From positions 1 to 18,188 of the forward strand of contig JAGDCK010000193.1 in assembly GCA_017958585.1 (NCBI GenBank): a stretch of 18,188 nt of DNA. The letters are read 5' to 3'. How positions within the stretch are numbered: the first letter of the stretch is position 1; every line of letters begins with the position of its first letter. This stretch comes from Lachnospiraceae bacterium (GTDB taxonomy: Bacteria; Bacillota; Clostridia; Lachnospirales; Lachnospiraceae). Below, in pieces: positions 1-8,433 of this stretch. The position numbers and the translations under genes are program-made. The notes beneath the pieces were generated by a model. The model worked only from the letters and a program-made list of their open reading frames with translations. It did no database searches and was not told the DNA's origin.

Positions 1-1511
1 AAATGGCTGTCTGCCATGGCAGCAATCTGGGGCAGATGTGTGATGCAGATGATCTGGTGGCTTCCGGACAGGACATTAAGCTGCTCTGAAACCTTCCATG
101 CTGTCTTTCCGCTGATACCGGAATCGATCTCGTCGAATATAAGCGTATCGATGAAATCCTCCTTTGCAAGGACGGTCTTAATGGCAAGCATGGTCCTCGA
201 AAGCTCACCTCCGCTGGCCACATCCTTTAAGGGTCTTACACTCTCTCCGGGATTAGTGGAGAGCATGAATTCTATATCATCAAAGCCCTCTGCGGTGATA
301 TTTTCGTTTCTGTCAGTCTTTATCTGAAAATCCACATGGTTAAAATTAAGTCCCACCATGGCATCCGTGATCTTCTTACCAAGGACTGAAGCATTCTCTC
401 TTCTGATATCAGACAGCTCCTCGCATGCCTTATTTAAAGCCTTCTCCGCCTCGCTCTTTTCATTGTAGAGACGAGCCATATAAGCATCGTAGTCGCTTAT
501 CTTATCAAGAAACTCCTGCTTTTCTTCGCCGTATCTGATCACATCCTCAAGGGTCTTTCCGTATTTGTTCTTTAATCTGTTTAACAGATCAAGTCTCTCC
601 TCCACTTCCCTGAAGGTCTCCTCATCGAAGGTGTTATCCTCAATATAGGAATCAAGCTCCCTGTAGAGATCCGATAATATTCCTTCCACATCCATCAGGG
701 AACTCTCGTGGTCTTTAAGTCTCTCATCAAGGTCTGATATCTGGGATATGGCTCTAAGCGCTCTTCCCACGCTTCCACCGGCACCGTTTTCGGTATCATC
801 CGAGATCAGATACATGCACTCGGATACATTGTCATTGATCTTTTTTGAGTTTGACATGATCCTGTATCTTTTTTCCAGTTCATCGTCTTCACCGGGTTTC
901 ACACAGGCATTTGTGATCTCCTCAAGTTCAAATTCCGCCAGGGACTTTTCCTTTTCCTTGTTGGCATCATCCATTTCTTCCGAGGAAATCTTTTCTGAGA
1001 TTTCTTTGTAAGCCCTGTAGGCATCCGCCACTTTCTTTTTTGCGGTTAAACCCCTGTCCCCGCAAAAAGAATCCAGGATCTCCATGTGCTTCTTTTTGTT
1101 TAAAAGTGATTGATGCTCGTGCTGACCGTGAATATCGATCAAAACTTCCGCCAGTTCCTTTACCTGTCTGGCCGAAACGCTTTCGCCGTTTATCCTGCAG
1201 AGAGTCTTTCCTGCCTGGAGCCTGCGGCTAATGAGGATCGAGCCGTCCTCCTCTGTTGGAAGATCCATCTCCTGCATCTTTTTTACGATCTCGTCGTCAC
1301 TGCCGTCAAAGGTAAGCTCCACCAGGCCGCTCTCTGCGCCGTGGCGAAGACTGGATGCATCGAATTTTCCTCCCAGTGCCAGATTGACGGATCCTATGAT
1401 AAGACTCTTTCCTGCGCCGGTCTCACCGGTCAGGATATTAAGTCCCCTTGTAAAATCCACTCTGGTCTCTTCAATTAGTGCCAAATTCTTTACGTATAAA
1501 CTCTGTAACAT
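1..1511 (-). CDS. recN: DNA repair protein RecN (3' end outside window)
   Basis: RecN is an SMC-like ATPase that acts at DNA double-strand breaks in recombinational repair. Reading the minus strand from ATG 1511 gives 503 residues with no stop before the window edge, so roughly the last 50 residues of a usual ~555-residue RecN are missing. Walker A GETGAGKS is at residues 29-36. A long charged central region, expected to form the coiled-coil arms, follows. The C-terminal ATPase half has the signature ASGGELS (432-438), Walker B LIFDEIDSG with D460/E461, and the H-loop histidine at 492 in ITHLPQIAAMA. AAGGAG (1517-1522) lies 5 bases before the ATG. It is the last gene of the operon visible here, 74 bases after argR; in Bacillus recN likewise follows the arginine repressor ahC/ahrC. 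No defect is seen in the visible part. Confidence 0.96.
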   Translation of the reverse strand, partial: MLQSLYVKNLALIEETRVDFTRGLNILTGETGAGKSLIIGSVNLALGGKFDASSLRHGAESGLVELTFDGSDDEIVKKMQEMDLPTEEDGSILISRRLQAGKTLCRINGESVSARQVKELAEVLIDIHGQHEHQSLLNKKKHMEILDSFCGDRGLTAKKKVADAYRAYKEISEKISSEEMDDANKEKEKSLAEFELEEITNACVKPGEDDELEKRYRIMSNSKKINDNVSECMYLISDDTENGAGGSVGRALRAISQISDLDERLKDHESSLMDVEGILSDLYRELDSYIEDNTFDEETFREVEERLDLLNRLKNKYGKTLEDVIRYGEEKQEFLDKISDYDAYMARLYNEKSEAEKALNKACEELSDIRRENASVLGKKITDAMVGLNFNHVDFQIKTDRNENITAEGFDDIEFMLSTNPGESVRPLKDVASGGELSRTMLAIKTVLAKEDFIDTLIFDEIDSGISGKTAWKVSEQLNVLSGSHQIICITHLPQIAAMADSH

Positions 1512-1520
1512 TTTTTCTCC

Positions 1521-1536
1521 TTCGGTTTTATCCGAA
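1521..1536 (-). other. small hairpin overlapping the recN ribosome binding site
   Basis: On the minus strand TTCGG (1536-1532), loop ATAAAA, CCGAA (1525-1521) forms a perfect 5-bp stem. Its 3' arm shares the first two bases of the recN Shine-Dalgarno AAGGAG (1517-1522). It may modestly modulate recN translation. The stem is short and could be chance. Confidence 0.3.
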
Positions 1537-1553
1537 CGACCTTCTATAAATAT

Positions 1554-1572
1554 CGCCTGCCGGTCACAGGCG
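1554..1572 (-). other. argR-recN intergenic hairpin
   Basis: A 6-bp inverted repeat, CGCCTG and CAGGCG around a 7-base loop, lies just after the argR stop on the minus strand. The bases following the 3' arm are ATATTTATAG, not a T-run, so this looks more like an RNA-processing or stabilising hairpin, or a weak attenuator, than a true terminator. Confidence 0.35.
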
Positions 1573-1585
1573 GTAGCACTCAAAA

Positions 1586-2035
1586 TTATTTTGTCACGAT
1601 ATTGCTGATCTTCTCCATCAGTGACTTGGTCTCGCTGACAGTTCTTACTGCCACAAAGATGGTATCGTCTCCTGCGATACATCCCACGATCTCGTCGAAT
1701 TTCAGTTCATCCAAAGCTGCCGCAACAGCCATGGCCATACCTGACACGGTTTTAACCACCAGAATGTTCTGGGCCATGTCCATGGACACAAGTCCGTCAC
1801 TCAAAACTCTGGTATATTTATCTCCTCTTTTACCGTCCTCTGACAGTACCACATACTTTTGCTTGCCTGACAATGTGGTAACTTTTGTAAGCTTCAGCTC
1901 CCTGATATCTCTTGAAACTGTGGCCTGAGTTACTGCAAATCCGGCTTCCTTCAACCTTAAAGCCAAATCTTCCTGGGTTTCCACATCATTGTTTTCGATG
2001 ATTTCAATGATCTTGCCTAGTCTGCTTTTTTTCAC
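1586..2035 (-). CDS. argR: arginine repressor ArgR/AhrC
   Basis: Arginine-responsive regulator that normally works as a hexamer, repressing arginine biosynthesis and, in some species, activating catabolism. The 149-residue length is typical. The N-terminal winged helix carries the family motif TQATVSRDIRELKL (residues about 36-49). The C-terminal oligomerisation and arginine-binding domain carries GCIAGDDTIFVAVRT, whose GDD pair contacts arginine in characterised members. The start codon is GTG at 2035, with AAAGG about 11 bases upstream; no better start is visible. It begins 20 bases after the nadK stop and precedes recN, the same argR-recN linkage found in Bacillus. It is probably expressed with the whole operon; I saw no clear ARG box in its own upstream region. 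Confidence 0.95.
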   Translation of the reverse strand: MKKSRLGKIIEIIENNDVETQEDLALRLKEAGFAVTQATVSRDIRELKLTKVTTLSGKQKYVVLSEDGKRGDKYTRVLSDGLVSMDMAQNILVVKTVSGMAMAVAAALDELKFDEIVGCIAGDDTIFVAVRTVSETKSLMEKISNIVTK

Positions 2036-2055
2036 TTTTCTTCTTACCTTTCTGT

Positions 2056-2886
2056 TTAGTTTTCGCTGAGTTTGTGTTGCAGTACTTCTAGAAAGCTTGT
2101 CTTTTTTACTTTTGCAAAGTGTGTATTCTTGTCGCCTTTCTCAATGATCACACTGTCGCCGGTGGTAAGTGAAACCTTTCTTCCACCGTCAAAATTGACC
2201 TCCAGGCTCTGGACCTTGTTGTCCTTACCGTAGGGGATCTTTATCTCGATCCTGTCCTCGGGGGACAGAATGATACTTCTCTGATTAAGGGTATGGGGAC
2301 AGATGGGTGTGACGATCATAAGCTTGGCACCGGGCTCCACCAGGGGACCACCGGCAGACAGATTATAACCCGTCGAACCCGTAGGCGTGGTGATAATGAT
2401 GCCGTCACCACTGTAAGTATTTAGAAAATTGTCATTTACATAAAGTGCGTACCTGTTTACCATCAAAGACCCGTTACGCACGATGACAATGTCGTTAAGC
2501 GCAAAGCTGTCATAGACTTCTTTTCCGGCTTTTTTTACGGTTCCCTTTAACATCATGCGCTCTTCGCATGTATAGGACCCGTTAATAAGGGCGTCCAAGG
2601 CCCCGTCGATATTGTTTTCCTCCACCTCGGTAAGATACCCAAGAGAACCTAAGTTAATGCCGATAATGGGGACACCGCTGTCCTTTGCAAAGCCGGCTGC
2701 AAGCAGGACGGTTCCGTCTCCACCGATTACAATGACGCATTTAATGTCCTCGGGAAACTCCCCTTCGCTTCCGGAGAGGATCCTGACGGTCTCCGCTCCT
2801 TTTTTTCTCAGATACCTCTCAACATATTCCGTTGTGATAAACCCTTCATCCTTCGCAGGATTAGTATAGATAAGATACTTTTCCAC
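2056..2886 (-). CDS. nadK: NAD kinase
   Basis: ATP-dependent NAD kinase, making NADP(H) in the cytoplasm. The frame can be extended upstream to GTG 2919, but I prefer GTG 2886. It lies one base after the tlyA stop, has GGGAG (2896-2900) 9 bases upstream, and gives the family-like beginning MEKYLIYTNPAKDEG. ATGs at 2910 and 2904 are alternatives but have no Shine-Dalgarno. Numbered from 2886, the motifs are: GGDGT (55-59, phosphate-binding), NLGSLGYL (78-85), ND at 131-132 where the family usually has NE, SGDGIIITTPTGSTGY (159-174, NAD binding), and TPICPHTLNQRS (193-204). Length of 276 residues is normal. Placement between tlyA and argR is typical of Clostridia and differs from Bacillus. Confidence 0.95.
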   Translation of the reverse strand: MEKYLIYTNPAKDEGFITTEYVERYLRKKGAETVRILSGSEGEFPEDIKCVIVIGGDGTVLLAAGFAKDSGVPIIGINLGSLGYLTEVEENNIDGALDALINGSYTCEERMMLKGTVKKAGKEVYDSFALNDIVIVRNGSLMVNRYALYVNDNFLNTYSGDGIIITTPTGSTGYNLSAGGPLVEPGAKLMIVTPICPHTLNQRSIILSPEDRIEIKIPYGKDNKVQSLEVNFDGGRKVSLTTGDSVIIEKGDKNTHFAKVKKTSFLEVLQHKLSEN

Positions 2887-2887
2887 C

Positions 2888-3781
2888 TCAGTGCACTCCC
2901 GCATTCTCATGTGATTCACGAACAGTCTCTTTAATCTTTGTACTCCACTCTTCGGACTTTGAAAGTCCGCTTCCGTTTTCCGATAAAACAGCGAGCCTAT
3001 CCTCTGCTTCTCTCTCGCTTAGAGCAAGAACCTCCGGATCGGTCTCATTTTCTTTTATGATATAAAGCAGATATTCGATATTTCCCTCCGGTCCCTTGAT
3101 TGGTGAATACTCTATATCCTCCACCTTGAAACCTATCATATCCGCATAATCAACGGTCTTTGCGATCACTTCCTCGTGAACGGATTTTTCTCTGACCACG
3201 CCGTTTTTTCCAACCTTTTCCCTGCCGGCTTCAAACTGAGGCTTAATGAGGCATACCATTCTGCCTCCCACCTTTAAGAGATTCCTTGCGGGGATCAGGA
3301 TCTTTGTGAGAGATATAAATGACACGTCAACGCTTGCAAAATCCAGATCGTCCTGTATGTCATCCCTCACCATATATCTGAAGTTTGTCTGCTCCATGCA
3401 GACAACTCTCTCATCATTTCTAAGCTTCCATGCAAGCTGCCCATGACCCACGTCAACGGAATAAACCTTTGATGCACCGTTTTGCAGCATGCAGTCCGTA
3501 AAGCCTCCTGTGGATGAACCTATGTCCATGCAGACACAGCCCGTGAGATCAAAATTCCACGTATTCATGGCTTTTTCGAGTTTTAATCCTCCGCGGCTTA
3601 CGTACTTTAACGAAGAACCTCTGACCTCGATCTTTGCCTTAACGGGGTCAAAACCGGTTCCGGCCTTATCTTCCTTTTGGCCGTTCACGTACACATTTCC
3701 GCTCATTATAATGGCTTTCGCCTTTTCTCTTGACTCGGCAAATCCCTGCTGAACCAGCAGTACATCCAGTCGTTCCTTCAT
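2888..3781 (-). CDS. tlyA: TlyA-family RNA methyltransferase (hemolysin A-like)
   Basis: S4 domain plus FtsJ-like 2'-O-methyltransferase. TlyA of mycobacteria methylates C1409 of 16S and C1920 of 23S rRNA; some Firmicute members are called YqxC. The 297 residues begin with an S4 RNA-binding domain (about 1-60, with MKERLDVLLVQQG and GNVYVNGQ). Next comes SRGGLKL (62-68; K67 is the conserved lysine of this family), SAM-binding motif I DIGSSTGGFTDC (86-97), VDVSFISL (151-158), and KPQFEAGR with K180 and E184. ATG 3781 has GGAG 8 bases upstream. It lies 43 bases after dxs. The function is rRNA modification; the historical hemolysin name is probably misleading. Confidence 0.93.
   Translation of the reverse strand: MKERLDVLLVQQGFAESREKAKAIIMSGNVYVNGQKEDKAGTGFDPVKAKIEVRGSSLKYVSRGGLKLEKAMNTWNFDLTGCVCMDIGSSTGGFTDCMLQNGASKVYSVDVGHGQLAWKLRNDERVVCMEQTNFRYMVRDDIQDDLDFASVDVSFISLTKILIPARNLLKVGGRMVCLIKPQFEAGREKVGKNGVVREKSVHEEVIAKTVDYADMIGFKVEDIEYSPIKGPEGNIEYLLYIIKENETDPEVLALSEREAEDRLAVLSENGSGLSKSEEWSTKIKETVRESHENAGVH
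2896..2900 (-). promoter_or_regulatory. nadK ribosome binding site inside the tlyA end
   Basis: GGGAG on the minus strand lies 9 bases before GTG 2886 and within the last codons of tlyA. It decides the start proposed for nadK and implies translational coupling, because ribosomes finishing tlyA at 2888 would be next to the nadK start. Confidence 0.5.
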
Positions 3782-3824
3782 ATTTTTCGCTCCGGATCTA
3801 TAGAAAACTTCTTAAAAATATAAA

Positions 3825-5678
3825 CTAGATCAGCTTACCGATCTTTTCCACGATGCTGTCCGCATCGATTCCGATCTCTTTTTTCAATAGCTCACAGTTT
3901 CCATGTTCCACAAACATATCGGGGATACTGATATTTAACACCTTAACTCCAAGTCCCTTGCTGTTTACAAAGTCCTCAACGGCCTGGCCGTATCCGCCTC
4001 TGCGCACATTTTCTTCCATTGTGACGATAAGCTTGTGATTCTCTGCAGCCTTCATAACAGCCTCTTCATCGATGGGTTTTATGAATCTGGCATTTACGAG
4101 AGAGACATTTTTGCCTGCTTCCTTCAAAGTGTTTCTCACCTTTTCTGCGGTCTTTACCATGCTTCCCACAGCAAAGAGTGCAATATCGGATTCAGAGTAG
4201 ATCCACTCGCTCTTTCCATATTCTATGGGTGCTCTGAAATCCTTTAATCCGATGTAGGCATTGCCTCTGGGGTATCTGATGGCAATGGGTCCGTCAAAAT
4301 CCACCGCGAATTTAAGCATATCCGAAAGCTCCCACTTATTCTTAGGAGCAAGCACATGCATGTTGGGAATGCCTGAGAGGTAGCTGATATCAAAGATTCC
4401 CTGATGGGTCTCTCCGTCGCTTCCCACAAGCCCCGCTCTGTCTATGGCAAATATCACATGAAGATTCTGAATGCAGACATCATGGATGATCTGATCGTAT
4501 GCTCTCTGTAAAAATGAGGAGTAGATGGCTACGATGGGGATAAATCCACCCACAGCAAGACCTGCGGCAAAAGTCACCGCATGCTCCTCCGCTATTCCCA
4601 CATCAAAAAATCTGTCGGGATACATATTTCTGAAACGCTTAAGTCCCGTTCCGTCAGGCATGGCTGCGGTTATGGCGCAGATCTTGTCATTTCTTGCGCC
4701 GAATTTACACATAACCGTTGAAAAAATATCCGTATAATTTGCCACGGTCCTGGGGTTTGAAGGAATTCCCGTATCAATCTCAAAAGGCTCCGTGCCGTGG
4801 AATCTGGCAGGATGCTTTTCAGCGGGGGCATATCCTCTTCCCTTCTCTGTTATGACATGGACCAGAACCGCATTATTTAAGCGCTTTGCCTCGTCAAAAG
4901 CCTTTGTCATGGCAGCTATATCGTGACCGTTTACGGGGCCCAGGTATGTGATACCCATATCCTCAAACATCATGCTGGGGATTATGAGCTGCTTTAACGA
5001 ACTCTTCGCCTTACGGATATGGCTGATGGCCTTCTCACCGTACTGCTTGGTAAGAAGTGAGTTATATATCTTTACCTTCAGATTCTGGTAACTCTTTCCG
5101 GTTCTTATCTCGTTCAGGTAATTTGGCAGTCCTCCCACATTTTCGGAGATGGACATATTGTTGTCATTTAAGACGATGATGAAATTGGTCTTTAATTTTG
5201 ACGCATTGTTCAGGGCTTCAAAAGCCATTCCGCCTGTAAGCGACCCGTCTCCGATAACACTTACAACAGTGCTGTCCTCACCTGCAAGGTCCCTTGCCTT
5301 TGCAAGCCCCAGGCCTGCAGAGATCGAAGTGGAGGAATGACCCGTGTCAAATACGTCGCAGGGGCTCTCCTTCCTCTTCGGAAAACCGCTCATTCCGTGA
5401 AACTGCCTTAAATACTCAAATCCCTCTTTCCTTCCTGTCAAAAGCTTGTGGGTATAAGACTGGTGTCCCACATCCCAGATGATCTTGTCCTTTGGAAGGT
5501 CAAGGGATAGATGAAGCGCCATTGTAAGCTCCACCGTACCCAGGTTTGAACCAAGGTGTCCTCCGGTCACGCTGATCTTTTCAATAAAAAACTGTCTGAT
5601 CTCCTCTGCCAGCGCGTCGTAATCCTTTGGATCTATATTCTTTATATCATTGGTCTTTTGTATCTTATCAAGTAACAT
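3825..5678 (-). CDS. dxs: 1-deoxy-D-xylulose-5-phosphate synthase
   Basis: Thiamine-diphosphate enzyme that condenses pyruvate and glyceraldehyde 3-phosphate, releasing CO2, in the first step of the MEP isoprenoid pathway. The 617 residues match the usual ~620. Visible motifs: TGGHLGSNLG with H41; GDGSLTGGMAFEALNNA from 143, the ThDP-binding GDG...N motif; GPVNGHD (247-253); GIAEEHAVTFAAGLA (361-375) with the catalytic glutamate at 364; and DRAGLVGSDGETHQG (413-427). The C-terminal transketolase domain is complete to the end. ATG 5678 is preceded by GGGAG at about 5 bases. It starts 14 bases after ispA, so precursor supply and prenyl chain synthesis are encoded together. Dxs also feeds thiamine and pyridoxal synthesis in many bacteria. 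Confidence 0.98.
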   Translation of the reverse strand: MLLDKIQKTNDIKNIDPKDYDALAEEIRQFFIEKISVTGGHLGSNLGTVELTMALHLSLDLPKDKIIWDVGHQSYTHKLLTGRKEGFEYLRQFHGMSGFPKRKESPCDVFDTGHSSTSISAGLGLAKARDLAGEDSTVVSVIGDGSLTGGMAFEALNNASKLKTNFIIVLNDNNMSISENVGGLPNYLNEIRTGKSYQNLKVKIYNSLLTKQYGEKAISHIRKAKSSLKQLIIPSMMFEDMGITYLGPVNGHDIAAMTKAFDEAKRLNNAVLVHVITEKGRGYAPAEKHPARFHGTEPFEIDTGIPSNPRTVANYTDIFSTVMCKFGARNDKICAITAAMPDGTGLKRFRNMYPDRFFDVGIAEEHAVTFAAGLAVGGFIPIVAIYSSFLQRAYDQIIHDVCIQNLHVIFAIDRAGLVGSDGETHQGIFDISYLSGIPNMHVLAPKNKWELSDMLKFAVDFDGPIAIRYPRGNAYIGLKDFRAPIEYGKSEWIYSESDIALFAVGSMVKTAEKVRNTLKEAGKNVSLVNARFIKPIDEEAVMKAAENHKLIVTMEENVRRGGYGQAVEDFVNSKGLGVKVLNISIPDMFVEHGNCELLKKEIGIDADSIVEKIGKLI

Positions 5679-5692
5679 AAAAACTCCCGAGC

Positions 5693-6601
5693 CTATTTTC
5701 TGCGATCCACCAGGCTTAATATAAGTTCCTTCAAAAATTCATGGTCTCCGGGAAGGCTCTCCAGGATTTCTGTTGCCTCTTTTGACATGGCCTCCACATC
5801 CTTCTCGGATTCGTCGATACCCTTTATATCAACATAGGTTTGCTTTTCATTTCCGGCATCGCTTCCGATGGGCTTACCCAGTTCCTCGCCGGTACCGATC
5901 ACATCCAGGATGTCATCCCTGATCTGAAAAGCTATACCGATATTATAAGCACATTTTTCGATTTTTGCCACAGCCCCGTCATCTGCTCCGGCAAGGATTG
6001 CTCCCACCATCATGGATGCCTCGATAAGAGCCGCAGTCTTATTCTTGTGGATAAACATTAATGTGTCCATATCCATGGGTGTTTTCGCCCCCTCAAGATA
6101 TACGTCCACACACTGTCCGCCCACCATTCCGTACACTCCGGATTTTTTATATAACACCTGCAAAGCCTTCGCGATCCTCACATGATCTTCAAGGTTTTCT
6201 GCGGATTCATATGCTTTAAGCGCTGTCTCCATGGAAAAGTTTAAAAGCCCGTCACCGGCCAAGATTCCCTGATCCTCACCGTAGACCTTCCATGTGGTCT
6301 TTCTGCCACGCCTTAACTCGTCATTGTCCATGGCAGGCAGATCGTCATGAACCAGCGAATAAGTATGGATCATCTCTATAGCCGCCATAAAAGGAGACAG
6401 CAGTTTCATGTCTCCGAATAGCTTTGCGCTCTCCTTCATAAAGATGGGACGAAGTCTCTTTCCGCCCGCAAGAACGCTGTAATTCATGGCTTCCAGGATC
6501 AGTTTCTGATATCCCTCCTCCTTTGGGAGAAAGGATTTTATGATACTCTCGGCGTCCGCGATGCGTTCATCCAACTGTGATCTAAACTCTTCAGCCGTCA
6601 T
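5693..6601 (-). CDS. ispA: polyprenyl (probably farnesyl) diphosphate synthase
   Basis: Trans-prenyltransferase adding isopentenyl diphosphate to allylic diphosphates. Numbered from GTG 6613: GGKRLRP (50-56); first aspartate-rich motif DDLPAMD (90-96), the long DDxxxxD form of bacterial type II FPP synthases; second motif DDILD (233-237). Tyrosine 85, five residues before the first motif, is the position that restricts product length in Bacillus-type FPP synthase, so C15 is likely. Two starts are possible. GTG 6613 overlaps xseB by four bases (GTGA) but sits on top of its own Shine-Dalgarno. ATG 6601 has AGGAG (6613-6617) 11 bases upstream and is used here. Length is 302 or 306 residues, normal for the family. 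Confidence 0.95.
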   Translation of the reverse strand: MTAEEFRSQLDERIADAESIIKSFLPKEEGYQKLILEAMNYSVLAGGKRLRPIFMKESAKLFGDMKLLSPFMAAIEMIHTYSLVHDDLPAMDNDELRRGRKTTWKVYGEDQGILAGDGLLNFSMETALKAYESAENLEDHVRIAKALQVLYKKSGVYGMVGGQCVDVYLEGAKTPMDMDTLMFIHKNKTAALIEASMMVGAILAGADDGAVAKIEKCAYNIGIAFQIRDDILDVIGTGEELGKPIGSDAGNEKQTYVDIKGIDESEKDVEAMSKEATEILESLPGDHEFLKELILSLVDRRK

Positions 6602-6609
6602 TACTCTAA

Positions 6610-6807
6610 TCACTCCTCTTCGGTCACTTCTCCGTCCTCGTTAAGGACCTTAAGCTTCTTTTCAACCTTGTCTATATCAGCATTGCATGCCTTCACAAGA
6701 TCCATGCCCTCTTTGTAGAGTTTAAAGGCATCCTCCAAAGTGATATCTTCATCCTCCAGGGCTTCAAGCGTCTTGTCAAGGGCCTTGAAATTCTCCTCCA
6801 GTTTCAT
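6610..6807 (-). CDS. xseB: exodeoxyribonuclease VII small subunit
   Basis: Small subunit of exonuclease VII, which degrades single-stranded DNA to oligonucleotides; several small subunits bind each large subunit. The 65-residue acidic helical protein has the family pattern: NFKALDKTLEALED near the N-terminus, then LEDAFKLYKEGMDLVKACN, and a glutamate-rich tail. The start ATG overlaps the xseA stop by four bases (ATGA) and has a strong GGGAGG six bases upstream, which points to translational coupling and stoichiometric production with XseA. Confidence 0.95.
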   Translation of the reverse strand: MKLEENFKALDKTLEALEDEDITLEDAFKLYKEGMDLVKACNADIDKVEKKLKVLNEDGEVTEEE

Positions 6808-8027
6808 CTGTTACCTCCCACGGATTCCTTGTCCGTAACCTTCGCAAATAAGTCTCCGTCCTTCATCTTGACAGTGATCTCATCCCCCACGTTTACCCGG
6901 GTGATACTCCTCACATTGTCGCCCTTTTTGTCGGTCACATACGAAAAACCGCTGTTTAGCTTATCTAAGGGCGACAGACCTTTTAATCTCTCTATGTAAA
7001 GAGCAAGGCTGTGTTTTCTCTCTGCCAATATCAACTGCATCAGGTGCTCTAACTTTTCCTCATAGCTTAATGCCGTCATCCTGTGGGTCTTAAGCTTCCC
7101 TTCGGGGCTTAAAAGCCGGAGGTTTTTTTCATAGTTTTCCAGGATATTCTTTTTATCCCTGATGATATTAAAAACCGCATCATACAGGGACTCTTTATAG
7201 GATTCAATGTCCCTAAAAACCTCCCGCACGTCACTTACCGCAAGCTCTGCGGCGGCTGATGGCGTCGGTGCTCTTAAATCCGATACGTAATCTGCGATGG
7301 TGGTATCAGTCTCATGGCCTACCGCGGAAATGATCGGCACCGAGCAGTCAAATATAGCCTGGGCCACTTCCCTCTCGTTAAATGCCCACAGATCTTCGAT
7401 GGATCCGCCGCCTCGTCCCACGATCATGACATCAACGCCTTTTTGCTCCAGGAGTTTGATACCCCTTACGATACTTGGAACCGCCTGATCTCCCTGGACG
7501 ATTGCAGGATACAGGATCACCTGCACGTAGGGATTTCTCCTGTTTGTGATCTGCAAAATATCCCTTACCGCAGCTCCGGTCTGGGCTGTCACCACTCCCA
7601 GGGTCTTTATATATTTTGGAATGGGCTGCTTGTACTCAGGGGCAAACATGCCGCACTCTTCAAGCTCCCTTTTTAATCTCTCAAACTTTTCGTACAAAAC
7701 TCCCGCGCCGTCAAGGGTGATCTGCTTTGCGTAAAGCTGATATTTTCCGTCCCTCTCATACACGTCCACGGCCCCGAAACACACAATCTGCTGTCCTTCC
7801 TCTACACGAAAAGAAAGGCCCGCACGGTTTCCTGAAAACATTACACAGTTCAAACAGCCCTTGGGGTCTTTTAAGGTAAAATAAATATGCCCCGAGGAAT
7901 GATATTTGCAATTGGAAACCTCGCCTTTTACAAAGACATTCGCCAGCAAATAATCCTGGGAAAACATATTTTTGATATACGAATTCAATTGTCCGACAGT
8001 ATATACATTTCTGTTAATATCAATCAC
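6804..8027 (-). CDS. xseA: exodeoxyribonuclease VII large subunit
   Basis: Catalytic subunit of exonuclease VII. An N-terminal OB fold (about residues 1-100; VGQLNSYIKN, GHIYFTLKD) precedes the conserved catalytic region: GVVTAQTGAAVRDI (144-157), VGRGGGSIEDLWAFN (203-217), AVGHETDTTIADYVSDLRAP (235-254) and TPSAAAELA. A helical region that should bind XseB follows, then a short C-terminal beta segment. At 407 residues it is slightly shorter than E. coli XseA (456), with the difference in the helical part. The start is GTG 8027, overlapping the nusB end by eight bases; its Shine-Dalgarno is weak (AAAGACC), so initiation probably depends on ribosomes leaving nusB. In Bacillus folD lies between nusB and xseA; it is absent here. 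Confidence 0.96.
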   Translation of the reverse strand: MIDINRNVYTVGQLNSYIKNMFSQDYLLANVFVKGEVSNCKYHSSGHIYFTLKDPKGCLNCVMFSGNRAGLSFRVEEGQQIVCFGAVDVYERDGKYQLYAKQITLDGAGVLYEKFERLKRELEECGMFAPEYKQPIPKYIKTLGVVTAQTGAAVRDILQITNRRNPYVQVILYPAIVQGDQAVPSIVRGIKLLEQKGVDVMIVGRGGGSIEDLWAFNEREVAQAIFDCSVPIISAVGHETDTTIADYVSDLRAPTPSAAAELAVSDVREVFRDIESYKESLYDAVFNIIRDKKNILENYEKNLRLLSPEGKLKTHRMTALSYEEKLEHLMQLILAERKHSLALYIERLKGLSPLDKLNSGFSYVTDKKGDNVRSITRVNVGDEITVKMKDGDLFAKVTDKESVGGNR

Positions 8028-8430
8028 CGGTCTTTACAAATTTTGCAAGAATGGCATTTACAAAGGATCCCGAATTGTCCTGACCGTATTTCTTTGCGAT
8101 CTCAACTGCCTCGTTGATTGCAACAGTCACGGGGATGTCCTCGTCAAAAAGCATCTCAAATACGGCAATTCGAAGAACTGTAAGCTCCACCTTGCCGATT
8201 CGCTCAGTATTCCATTTCTCGATATTTTTATTAAGGAGGTCGTCTATCTCGCCGACTTTTTCCCGGATCAGGTCATATCTCTCGGAGACAAGCTTGCACT
8301 CTTTCTCACCAAGGGGCTCGTCTCTTTCTTCCAAAAACAGCTTTACCTGCTCCGGCATGTCGTCGGGAGCGTTGAACTCCACACGAAATAATAATTTAAA
8401 AACCTCTTCTCTAAGTTCACGTCTTTTCAT
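8020..8430 (-). CDS. nusB: transcription antitermination factor NusB
   Basis: All-helical RNA-binding protein that with NusE (S10) binds boxA for rRNA antitermination. The 136 residues show the family landmarks: RELREEVFKLLFRVEF at the N-terminus, RIGKVELTVLRIAVFEML in the middle, PVTVAINEAVEIAKKYG and the C-terminal SFVNAILAKF. ATG 8430 is three bases after the asp23 stop; AAGGA is 13 bases upstream, which is far, so coupling to asp23 is likely. The C-terminus overlaps the start of xseA. Confidence 0.96.
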   Translation of the reverse strand: MKRRELREEVFKLLFRVEFNAPDDMPEQVKLFLEERDEPLGEKECKLVSERYDLIREKVGEIDDLLNKNIEKWNTERIGKVELTVLRIAVFEMLFDEDIPVTVAINEAVEIAKKYGQDNSGSFVNAILAKFVKTGD

Positions 8431-8433
8431 AAA

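Noticed and set aside
1040..1608. Plus-strand open frames opposite recN and argR, and similar long antisense frames opposite dxs, prfC and trkH.
   Set aside because: They are shadows of well-supported minus- or plus-strand genes, lack ribosome binding sites and resemble no protein family.
2888..3781. A true hemolysin or virulence factor, from the TlyA name.
   Set aside because: The S4 plus FtsJ methyltransferase architecture and operon position indicate rRNA modification; there is no signal peptide or pore-forming segment.
3782..3824. Inverted repeat GATCTA...TAGATC in the dxs-tlyA gap as a terminator or attenuator.
   Set aside because: Only six A/T-rich pairs around a loop of about 25 bases, spanning the dxs stop codon and lacking a following T-run.
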